A stretch of DNA of 64,000 nt from Nemophila menziesii (lineage: Eukaryota > Streptophyta > Magnoliopsida > Boraginales > Hydrophyllaceae), in the NCBI GenBank assembly GCA_029959085.1, contig JARWIR010000024.1, positions 14,496,296 to 14,560,295 on the forward strand, read 5' to 3'. A program made the translations under genes and the position numbers. Below are positions 36,096-46,105 of this stretch, piece after piece (position 1 is the first letter of the stretch; the number at the start of each line of letters is the position of its first letter). The notes under the pieces are model-generated. The model searched no databases. It saw nothing but the letters and a program-made list of their open reading frames with translations, and was not told the origin of the DNA.

Positions 36096-36425
36096 ACGCA
36101 AGCTTCTTGCGTCGTCGCTGACGCAGTGATCAGAAAGTCCAGCTTCTTCGGCCGGCTAGCCGGCGGATACGCCGGCATGCCGGCGAAATGTCGATGGCGC
36201 ATTTCAAGACGCAGCAACCTTGCGTCGTTGCTGACGCAAGGACCAGAAACTCTTCCTCCAGTTGGCCGGCTAGCCGGCGGATTCGCCGGCATGCCGGTGG
36301 ATTTCTCGCTGGCGCGAATGGTGACGCAGCAATGCTGCGTCATCGCTGACGCAGTGGTCAGAGAGTTTGGGGGTCTTCAGCGTTTTTGGCCGGTATGCCG
36401 GCGTATCCGCCGGCTAGCCGGTCAA
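36096..36425. repeat. GC-rich palindrome block of element B
   Basis: Contains perfect palindromes GCCGGCTAGCCGGC (36151-36164, 36265-36278) and CGCCGGCATGCCGGCG (36170-36185). A third copy of the pair is inverted near 36391-36422, so the block also forms a larger inverted repeat. Between them are repeats of TGACGCA and TGCGTC, such as CTTGCGTCGTCGCTGACGCA. ORFs on both strands here (36053-36437) arise from this composition. It is at the same place as the blocks in A, C and E, with different words. Confidence 0.8.
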
Positions 36426-36610
36426 ACCTGCTGTTGACTCCATAATTTTCCGTTTTCTCATCGTTTTGACCCCAAACTCATGACCCTTTTACCCCTGCAA
36501 TCATCAAAAACAACTACCCTTCCTCATTTCTTAAAAATAAACACTAAATAAAGAACCATTACTCGAATTTACACTAAGAATTTAAAAGACATGAAAGCAA
36601 TTTAAAACAT

Positions 36611-36650
36611 GGGTTGTCTCCCAAGAAGCACTTTTGTTTATTACGTCTTT
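36611..36650 (-). promoter_or_regulatory. Shared post-ORF non-coding motif (B)
   Basis: Plus strand GGGTTGTCTCCCAAGAAGCA then CTTTTGTTTATTACGTC. It overlaps the end of ORF1 and is nearly identical to the copy in element C. Confidence 0.55.
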
Positions 36651-37842
36651 AAGTTCGACGCGTTACCTTCCATGAAGATGGTATTGAGGCCCTTGCGGTG
36701 TTCCTCCGCTTAAACTCGCCTCTTCCTTGATGTAAAAGCTTAAGAACCTCCCCCCTTTGAATATTATTCAATCGATCTCTAAAAGGAGGTGGGTAAGTAC
36801 TTCGTTTCGCCTTCTTACTTTCATGACGAAACTCATTTTCCACCACATTGGAGTAGATAACCGTTCTCAACGGTATAAGCTTATTTTTATTCCTTGTTTC
36901 AATCTCAGATTCATCTTTAAAATGTGGTGGGTAGGTGCTTCTCCTTGCCTTTTTACTCTCGCGGTGTGGCACCTTGCTTGTATAACACATATTGATCATT
37001 TGTGGTAGTCGAGGTGATTCTGATTTTTCATCTCTAATAATGATTTGTGGTAGAGATGGTGATTGGTGAACTTCTTGTGGCGGATATTCAATTTCTATTT
37101 TATCTTTAACCTTTAATTCTTCAATTGATTCTCCAACCATTTCATATTCATCTTCGCTTTCAACCCAATCTTCCACTATTACCTCATAATATTCTTTATT
37201 TGGATTTTCTATAACCTCGCTCACCACCTCTTCTTGTTTGCGCTCTATATCTTGATCATGTGTATACACCTTAGGAATAGCAATCTCTGTGTTCATTTCT
37301 AGGGTTTGCGTTGCTACTCCTTCTTCCACTATGCTAACAAGATTCTCACCTTCGTTCAACACCTCCTCCTCAACAACTTCTTCCAATTGATCTGTTCCAT
37401 CCCTCGAGGGAGTGGGACCTTCATAAGACTTACTACCACTTTCAGCTAAGTTAAGAGAGTTGTTTCGGGCATCCCTTTCATCTAGGCTCTGTTGTATGAG
37501 TGCATGGGTGGCTTTGAATTCCTCGTCTCTTGCCTTACGCTCTGGTTCTCTTGCCTGAAATTCCTCGAGTAGGCGATTGGCTTTCTCTAGTAGTGTATCT
37601 TGTTGATTTTGATGAGGTGGATACTGTTGAATGTTTTCAACCCAATGGTGGTTCCATACTTGTTCTTGTTGATAGTGATATGGTGTTTGTTGTTGATTAT
37701 TCCCGATCCATTGATTGTTCCATCCTTGCTCTTGCGGGTATTGATATGGTTGTTGGTAAGAATTTATACCCCATTGTTGTTGTCCCGAAGAGTCTTCCCA
37801 ATATTCAAATGGACCAGGATTTGGGTAATGTTATCTATACAT
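36649..37842 (-). pseudogene. Element B ORF1: Q/N-rich repeat protein, stop at codon 4
   Basis: From ATG at 37842 the frame is MYR-stop, then open for 393 codons with no further stop and no in-frame ATG until far downstream. The N-terminal repeats are YPQEQGWNNQWIGNN and YQQEQVWNHHWVENI. An Arg/Glu-rich helix and an acidic region (EEVVEEEVL) follow. Then come two copies of a basic repeat (HRESKKARRSTYPPHFKDE and RHESKKAKRSTYPPPFRDR), ending in a basic tail like that of element C. The long frame with a single early stop suggests recent selection or recent loss. No zinc knuckle or known domain is visible. Confidence 0.6.
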
Positions 37843-37994
37843 CTTTAATTAAATTTCTTGATCATTACCTGAATAAAGCACCTGTAAAAACAAAACAAAG
37901 CAAACACAAGCGTAAAACTGAAAATAAAAAATAAAAAATAAATAAAATAAATGCAACTATCACTAAAGGATAAACACCGTGGTCACACGCTACC

Positions 37995-38013
37995 GTCCCC
38001 GGCAGCGGCGCCA
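37995..38013 (-). promoter_or_regulatory. Primer binding site (tRNA-Asp type), element B
   Basis: Element strand TGGCGCCGCTGCCGGGGAC, next to the 5' LTR. Confidence 0.85.
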
Positions 38014-38019
38014 AAAACT

Positions 38020-39629
38020 TGGTGGTCCTTTGTGTGTTCTAAAAATAATGGAATAAATAATCGAACAACAACCGCAAGTGTACGGTTGTCCCAAGTAGTA
38101 TAACTGATAAATCAGATTCGTTCCAAGGACGGAATGGTTGATCACAATGTCTAGCAAATAGTGATTGATGCACTTATGAATGTAAAAGATAATAAAATAT
38201 TTGTTTGATTTTGTTTATTAAAACTAATGAATGAAAGACAAATTATAAATGCAAGTAAAAGTTAAGACGCAAGTAAAATAAGTGAAAACGCAATATGAGA
38301 TGCAGTACTTGAGAACGCAAGGATCCTCCTAATCCTATTTCCTAACTTATGTTGTTTAAGGGCTAAATTAGTCAATTACAATGGTCGGGATTCTAATATC
38401 CTTATACCCCCGTCAGGGTGGACTATAAGGCGATCCTAAAGTGTCACTAGTCCCGTCAGGGTAAATATGACCCACCTTCGGATGTTTAAGTTTTATTACC
38501 TCATTGGCCCTAGAATTAGCTAAGTTCGTCAGAATCAATAGCTTCTATTTTAGTTTCAATAAATATTTCCGTACCTAAACCCTCCGTCAGGATGATCCAA
38601 TCGCCACTAATTGGAATAGCCTAGACACTAACACCTGTTCTTAGTTAGCTACTCCAAAAACAGTAAAATAATCTCAATTTATTGAAAAGAGTAAAAGCCC
38701 TAATTTAATTTAATTCAATAAAAACCCAAATTCAACATTCGTTAATTAATAAGATTGGGATTCACCCATTGTTTGTTCTCAAGCACTATGAATTGTTTAG
38801 CTCATATTAAAATTAAAAACTAAATTAAAAATAAAGGAATTCATATTTGATTACAAAATTAAAGATAAGAAAAACCTAATTTCCGGAATAGGAATGACTA
38901 CGAACGGAGATATAGACCCTCTCCAGCTCTTGTAGCTTCTTCTTCTTCCTTCCGTTGACTTCTCTCTGGTGTTTAATCTTGTAGAATGTGAATTGTCTTG
39001 ACACTCTCTTCTAAGGATTTGTAAATTGAAGAAAATATGAGAGGTGAGAAATACTGAGGTCAAAAACTCCTTTTATAAGGTTAAAAACGGATTAGGGCTT
39101 GGACCTAATAATAAAACACTAATTAAATGTCCAAGCCCAAATTCTAAGCCCAAAATCCCGTAACTGCTGATACACCTTCAGTAAAACGGCTTTTCCCGAT
39201 GCATTACAACTCCGATTGACCTCATTCCAGTTGCTAAAGTTCCGTAACTCGATAAGGAATGTTTTCTCTTCAAAGGTCAGCGGCTAAATCATCTCTTAAG
39301 CACCTCGAAATCAGCAATCTATAGCCTGGAAAATGGATTTTCAGCTCTAAAAATAATATCTTCGGGATTTATCTTCAAGTCTTGACTCTATATCACGATC
39401 TTTGACTTTCTTCTCGGTTTCCTCTTCTAGCTAACATCTAAAACCTGTAAACTTTACACTAAAAATACCAATATTACGCGCAAAAGTTTAATAAATCAAA
39501 ATTACTAGAAATAAAAGAGGAAAATCATATTATTGCATATTAGCACCAAAAGTCTATCTAAATAGTCAAATAAACACCAAAAATGATGTCTCCTAAGGGT
39601 CGAAAATAAGAACAATTAAGGAGACATCA
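38020..39629 (-). mobile_element. 5' LTR of element B
   Basis: 1610 bp, about 99% identical to 32467-34076. Ends GGAGACATCA followed by the AAGCA duplication. Confidence 0.92.
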
Positions 39630-41404
39630 AAGCATCAACACCTTCTTACCACTGCTAGAGCATTAATGTTTCAAGCCAAATTACCTCTACAATATTGGAG
39701 TGACTCTATACTTACTGCAGTTCATCTGATAAACAGGTTACCTACACCACTCCTCAATAATCTAACTCCTTATCAACTTCTATACAATAAACCACCTAAT
39801 TTCAGTCACTTGCGAGTTTTTGGGTGTCTTTGCTATGCTTCTACTTTGCAGAATCAAAGATCTAAATTTGACCCAAGAGCAATCAAGTTCATCTTCTTAA
39901 CCTACCCCACTACAACAAAAGGTTATAAGCTTCTTGACCTCTCAACTCACAATGTTTTTATCTCTAGAAATGTTGTGTTCCATAAAACTATTTTTCCCTT
40001 CTCTATTGCTACACCACCCACTCCCCTACACACCTTCTTATTTTCTCCATCCCCTACATCTTTTATTGAACCTTTATCAAAACAAGTCACCAATCTTCCA
40101 CCTCCACCACCACCTCCACCTCCACCACCACCTTCATCACCACCTTAGTCACAAAGAACTACACGCTCTAGACACCCTCCTACATACTTAAAAGATTACA
40201 TATGCCAACATTCTTCTTCATGCTGTATATCTCAACCTTCTTCTTCCACACCTTATCCTATACAAAACTTTCTCTGCTCAGACAAATTATCCTCATCATA
40301 TAAACATTATGTTAAATCTATTTCATCTCTCACCGAACCCACCTCTTTCAAACAAGCTTCTTTATCTTCTAAATGGATGGAAGATATAAATAAGGAACTA
40401 AAGGCTTTACAAGATAATAACACTTGGTCTTTTATTCCATCACCTCCTGATATACACCCTATTGGATCAAAGTGGATGTTTAAGCTTAAATACAATGCTG
40501 ATGGGTCATTAGAACGCCGCAAAGCACGCCTTGTTGCTAAAGGCTATAATCAACAAGAGGGGTTAGATTTCTTTGACACCTTCTCGCCTGTTGCAAAATT
40601 TGTTTCAATTAGACTAATTCTTGCGCTAGCCTCTATCAACAACTGGTTTCTTCACCAATTAGACGTTAACAATGCATTCTTGCATGGAGAATTAAATGAA
40701 GATGTGTATATGACTGTCCCTCAAGGATTAAAAACGCCACCTAAATCTGTGTGTAAACTAAATAAAAGCCTTTATGGCTTGAAGCAAGCCTTAAGGCAAT
40801 GGTTTGCCAAGCTATCATCTGCCTTGATTTCTTATGGCTTTTCACACTTAGACAGTGATTGTAGCTTGTTCATCAAAAGAAATTCGAACTCCTTCATTGC
40901 AATTCTTGTATACGTAGATGATATCATCTTGACTAGTAATTCAATTTCCGAGATTTCATCACTTAAACACTTCCTTCATGAACAATTTACAATAAAATAT
41001 CTTGGCAATCTCAAGTACTTTCTTGGAATTGAAGTTGCTCGCTCCTCAAAAGGAATTCTTTATGTCAACGAAAATTCACCCTTGATATACTATCAGAATG
41101 TGGTGTGCTTGGCTCAAAGCGAACTAATTTTCCAATGGAATCGACATTACGTTTAACTTCAAATAATGTTGACTTAATGGACAACCCCTCATTCTATCAA
41201 CACTTGATTGGTCGGCTATTATATCTCACCATCACACGTCCTGAATTGTCTTATTCAGTCAATTGTCTTAGTCAATTCTTGTCCAAACCATCGATGAATC
41301 ATTGGAATGCTGCTCAACGTGTGCTTCGATATATTAAACTCACACCAAGCCAAGGTTTATTTTTTTCATCATCTTCAAATATTAAGCTCAAAGCTTTCTG
41401 CGAT
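39630..41404 (+). pseudogene. Copia integrase end, reverse transcriptase, RNase H start
   Basis: Continues the Copia frame after element B. Integrase C-terminal text reads [20 protein letters not shown] and [11 protein letters not shown] proline run (near 40100-40140) ends in a stop at 40146. RT runs from about 40370 to 41090 with GSKWMFKLKYN, RLVAKGYNQQEG, LDVNNAFLHGEL, SLYGLKQALRQW and the catalytic YVDDI. A frameshift lies near 41090, then the frame of 41105-41404 carries RNase H (LIGRLLYLTITRPELSY) up to the A insertion in FCD. Confidence 0.9.
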
Positions 41405-42913
41405 TGGTGTGGCCTAGGGTGTGATAAAAAGATATAGTAATTAGATGCAAATAAACACCCTAAACTGAGCACGGTTCTGCAAGTATACAGATTGTATGCA
41501 AGTTTGAATGATTAAGTAAGATTTGTTCCGCAGAGACTACGAAGGTTAGGGGAATCTTATGCAATAATCAAGTGCAAATATTAAAAGCTAGAATAATTAA
41601 ACGCAGAAAAAGTAAAGAAATATAGATTTTTATTTGGTTTTCAATTAACTAAAGTAAACTAAGAAATTAAAGACAGAAAATTAAATGCAAGAGAAGGAGT
41701 AGTATGAGAATATAGCTTGAGTCAATAGCATGTAATCCCCACTAGTTTTGTCGTTCTAAACATGTAAGGGTGAATTATGTAGTATTTCAATAATCGGTTT
41801 TAATTGTGCTAGGTAGTTTTAAATAGGATCTACCTGTGTCAATAAGGAGTCCTAAGCAAACTGTTCCTGCAATTGGTAAATAGCAATACACTAAACCATG
41901 GTGATTATCTAGTTAGGTTGATTTGTCAGATCTAAACCGAATACTAGACGTTATGTGCTTAACATGTAATTAAACACTGTTTTCAATGGTGACCTAACTA
42001 CTAGATAGTAATTCTATATGGGCGCGCTTCCACAAGAACACATAATATAAATCCAAAAACATAAACATAGAATAAAAACAATATTTCAATTTAAAACATA
42101 GAATTCCCAAATTAGATAGATGTCAACCAAAACTAGGGTTCATACATATATGCTAAAAACTCAAGCTAATAGAAATTTAGTTCATACTAATGGAAGAAAA
42201 GAAAGAAATTACAAATTCAGAGGTTGAAAAAGACATTGTTGATGCACAGCTCCTTCCATACTTCTTTTCTTGTGTTGTAAGCTTCCTCTTGGCTTAAGGT
42301 TTCACCAAGGATGATTTTCTAGTGTTGAGAGGCTGTCTTTATAGTTTATAGGTTGACCTACACGTTTTCTTGAAGGAAAAGGTAAATATGTGCTCCTAGT
42401 CCAACTCAAATTCGTAGCCCAAAAACATGCAATCAGCCCCGTTTTTGTTTTGGTCCTAGCATCTTCAATATTTATCCATTTGACGCGTATGAGTATACCA
42501 AATTCATCGTCTCGGAAAGATCTTCAACTTTGCTCTTGACCGTTTCTCCAACTTCCTCACCGATTTTAAGATATAAGCAGATTTGTGGTCGTAGGTGCAG
42601 AAATTCAGATTTAAGGCAGCTTTTCCTTTTCCATGTTTTTAGCTTTTACTTTCTTATCTTCAATTTCCATGTTTATCTTCTTTCCTTTAGCTCTTTGAAC
42701 CAAATTGGACTCTAATTAATTACCATATATCTCTAAATCTTCACACTAAATAAATAATTAAACCCAATATGCTCTAAAAATACTAATTAATTAATTCAAG
42801 ACCCAAAATAGGAAAGTACACTAATTCAAGCTAAAATTGACCTATAAACTAATAAATACGCCTAAAATGATGTCTCGGAAGTAGATTTAATTATCACAAA
42901 TGAGGAGATATCA
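41405..42913 (-). mobile_element. 3' LTR of element A
   Basis: 1509 bp from TGGTGTGGCC to GAGATATCA; the inner terminus has a T in place of the C found in the other LTR. Same family as solo LTR G. Confidence 0.92.
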
Positions 42914-42930
42914 AGACCCCCAACTCAAAG

Positions 42931-42949
42931 TTGTATCGTCCCGATACAA
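42931..42949 (-). promoter_or_regulatory. Terminal hairpin before polypurine tract, element A
   Basis: TTGTATCG-TCC-CGATACAA, a perfect 8-bp stem. The outer pairs differ from the CTTTGTCG stem of B, C, F and J on both arms, keeping complementarity. Beside it, CCCCCAACTC is the complement of the polypurine tract. Confidence 0.65.
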
Positions 42950-44458
42950 TAAAAGTAAAGAACAGCAGGGTAGTCAATTAAACACGAAGAAGAAGTCGAA
43001 GGAGAATAAGAACAGAACATAATGAATGATCCTAGAGCATAGTATCTAAAAAGTCTCATGTAGTAATGCTCAAGAAATAATGCACAAGTATGCTTAATAT
43101 ACACATAATCAACAATCCATAAATTCAAGTCAAGATTAATTTCGCAATGCCAGAAGGAGAGGATGATAACTTAGTTCAGGTTACTGGCTATAGGTTGTTC
43201 ATAGGTTCTAGTATAGCATCCAATGGTCCACTTACCTACTATCTAATAGCTCAATTGTTTCTCCACCAAGTAGTTAAAAATCCTAAGGTCTTTGGTTATA
43301 ACTTGGCTTAGGGACGGTGTGGTATATTTGGATAATGAAAAGTGAGCTTTCGGCTCTCTCCTCACTAGCCATCAACGAATAGCCCTAGAGTTTGAGTTTT
43401 TACTCGAAGATGTTCTCACTCAACCCAATTTATTGATGCTTTTGATGTGCATCCCCAATAATCCCACATAAAACCTTTTATGATGATATACAAATTCCAC
43501 TTTGCCGGTCCGAATATATATTATTTTCATATCAATTTTTCTTTCGTATAGCTATGACTCTCTTTTTAATGTTCGAGATATCACGCTATTTTTCATATAT
43601 ATATTCTTTCTTTTTATGCTCTTGTTGGCAAATTTAGCTCGTAGCTTCTTTTCCATTCACTATTACCCCGGCAAAGGGTTACAATATTAACTTTTTCATC
43701 ATCACTAAAATCACAATTATAATTCCCAAAACCCAATGTTCCCTAATGATGGAAACCCCCCACCCCAAACTCAAGCTCTAAACACGACTTGTTTCAGGTT
43801 TTGCGATTCGAGTGCGGGTCATATAGATAAGTCCTACAAACTAAGGGTATGGATTATAATGTGTTTCAATAAAAGGCTTTAGAAAGGCTCAGAGGGGCTA
43901 AGACGGATAAATAATAAAAATACTCAAATATAAAGGGTGAGAAGGTATAAAAGGCTTCAAGTGGTTTCAACATGAAAGAACTGCCTTATTCATTTATCTA
44001 ACTACTAGATTTTGTTACTTTTTCACTAATAGTTCATAGACAAGTGGGTTTTCAACTAATTTCAAACCTCACTTTCTACACACCAAATAACTCTCCCTAA
44101 GTTTCAGCGTGAATTCTTAGCATTGCTCATTAACTTTTCTATCTTTTATTTCCTGTTTTCATATATGCATGCTAAACAAATTTGTAACATCTTTCAAAAA
44201 CATACTACTTACTATCATTGACCTAATAAAAATCATGCTCAATAGGTACATTCAAAATATTCTATGCCTTAATTCAACCTAAATTTTTTTAATTTTAAGC
44301 AAAAACGAAAAGAAGATGAGGACAACGAATCCCCACCCCCAACTCAAAAGTGAGCCGTGTCCCCACGACTCGAAAAAGACTCAAGAAAGAAAGGAATAAA
44401 ATTTAAAATTAAAACTAACTAAACTACCTAATGCATACATGCTATTTAAGAAAGAGAA

Positions 44459-44916
44459 TTAGAGTGGCTTACCTGGCTGGCCATAGAGATCCATTATGTC
44501 CTCCTCCTCCTCCGAAGATGGAGAAGAATAATTATCAATATCCCGGTCCATTGTTATATCTTCCAGCTATGAATTAAACTGTGTAATTTCCACCCAAAGT
44601 TCTCTGTTTTCTTCTTGTAAACGTTCAACTTCATGTTGTAATTTAAGAGACCATGGGGGAATATCATGATCAACTTTAGAGGAAGAAGTAGAAGAACCTT
44701 GATCATGAATCTTCATCTTTTTCAAAGGCCTTGCTGGTACAGACATACTAGCATTTGATTTCTTTGGTAGTGGTTGTGTTGGTGCCTTTTTTTTTATTCT
44801 TCAGTAGCCTCATCAAGGTTGATAGGCTTTTCAATGGTGGCTCCAGGCAATTTCTTATTCTTCCCAAGGATGGTGCACTTTCTCTTGTATTCCATAACAT
44901 CAGATCTATTAGTCAT
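44459..44916 (-). pseudogene. Element A short coiled-coil ORF, frameshifted
   Basis: Starts at ATG 44916 with MTNRSDVMEYKRKCTILGK. It stops after ATEE at a run of A residues near 44790, and continues in another frame: a basic stretch (RPLKKMKIH), a Ser run, then a heptad-like coiled coil (LQHEVERLQEENRELWVEI). After a further stop comes an acidic tail (SSEEEEDIMDLYGQPG). CAG|GTAAGCC near the end looks like a splice donor. It corresponds in place to the short ORFs of B and C. Function unknown. Confidence 0.45.
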
Positions 44917-45282
44917 GTTTGATTTAGCCACAACTCAAGTTATACCAAGGATGAATTAAAGATTTAAGATAAATTGGCGTAGCTTGAGGTTGTTGCTTGG
45001 AATTGATGAAAGAGAAAAGTTTCTTGATGAATCTTGGAAGAAATCTTGAAAGCTTGATGTTTTTGATGGTGTTTAATGGTGTGTGTGTGATGAATTTGAT
45101 GAATATTTTGTGTTTATGGAGGATGGAGGAGAGAATTATTGATGGCGTTGTGTTAATTGTGGAGGTTTGTACAAGCTTCAAGGTGTATTTATAGTGTTTG
45201 GGTCTGAAAATTTCGTGTGGGAGGGGCTAGGGTTAAGTTTGATAAGGTAAGATTTTGAATAGGAATAAAATTCCTCAAAACC

Positions 45283-45530
45283 GCCATAGCGCGGTATACC
45301 GGACATGCGTGCTTTCTTTTTCACTTCTCGGCAAAAAACCCGAGTCTCCTACCCGTATTACGGGTTTTTCCTCCTGCGGTATACCGGGCATATCCCGCGG
45401 TATACCGGACCCATCATGCTCCACTTTTTCGATCTCTCGGCAGAAAACCCAAGTCACATACCCGTATTACGGGTTTTTCCTCTTGCGGTATACCAGGCAT
45501 ATCGCGCGGTATACCGGACTGTCCTGCAAA
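45283..45530. repeat. Palindrome block of element A
   Basis: Two tandem modules, each with TCTCGGCARAAAACCC, then ACCCGTATTACGGGT (an inverted repeat), then GCGGTATACC twice around CCGGGCATAT. GGTATACC is itself a palindrome. On the element strand the linker reads GGGTTTTTTGCCGAG, also found in the E block, although the flanking words differ. The ORFs here are by-products. Confidence 0.75.
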
Positions 45531-45690
45531 ATTTTCCAACTGATTTCTTTTGACCCCAAACTCGTTTCCTGCACAATATCACACTACCTTTCTCTCCTAT
45601 TAGCTTGTAAACACAATTAAAAATCTATACTAACTTAAAATTATACACTACAAAGCAATAAAATAATCTAAAAAAAACAATTAAAAACAA

Positions 45691-45728
45691 GGGGTGTCTC
45701 CCAAGAGCACTTTTGTTTAACGTCTTTG
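45691..45728 (-). promoter_or_regulatory. Shared post-ORF non-coding motif (A)
   Basis: Plus strand GGGGTGTCTCCCAAGAGCAC then TTTTGTTTAACGTC, just after the integrase remnant on the element strand. Confidence 0.55.
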
Positions 45729-45748
45729 AGTTAGACGTGTACCTCAGG

Positions 45749-45945
45749 CTAAGCGTTTTCTACGAGATGGATGGTTTCCTCTCGTCCGAAGTCTTCACTG
45801 TCATGGTATATTTTCAAACGCTGGCCATTCACCATGAATGTCCTTTGCTCGGTTGGATGTTCAATTTCAATCGCTCCATGAGGTGTGACTTTCGTAACAA
45901 TGTAAGATCCTCCCCAACGGGATTTAAGCTTTCCTGGCTAGTTTG
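45749..45945 (-). pseudogene. Integrase C-terminal remnant, element A
   Basis: Reads PGKLKSRWGGSYIVTKV, then HGAIEI, then FMVNGQRLKIY and a TAG stop. This is the C-terminal end of Athila/gypsy integrase. It sits within about 160 bp of the gag end, so protease, RT, RNase H and the integrase core were lost by an internal deletion. Element E shows a similar deletion but keeps the protease. Confidence 0.8.
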
Positions 45946-46105
45946 AGAATCGAGAATTGTATAATAGTACCTCGATTACGATTGACGAAATTTCCACCCC
46001 TTTCCTCTAATTCCTACGAACTTTTTAGCTCGATTCTTCATAGTTATGGATGGTGCCATCCAAGATTCCGTGGGAAGGGGCTTTTTTGGTGGTAACTTGA
46101 TAGCA

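Larger units (their letters stand above)
32467..39629 (-). mobile_element. Element B: complete Athila-like non-autonomous element (7163 bp)
   Basis: Inserted in the Copia integrase with perfect AAGCA duplications (32462-32466, 39630-39634). The two LTRs are each 1610 bp and differ at only about ten positions by eye, so the insertion is recent. The internal region (34077-38019) holds a tRNA-Asp primer site, ORF1, the shared post-ORF motif, a palindrome block, a short ORF and repeated polypurine-like tracts. No gag knuckle, protease, RT or integrase is encoded. Confidence 0.92.

Noticed and set aside
36053..36437. ORFs of 96 and 124 codons on opposite strands in element B
   Set aside because: Both read through the inverted GCCGGC repeats; a palindromic block gives open frames on both strands by composition.
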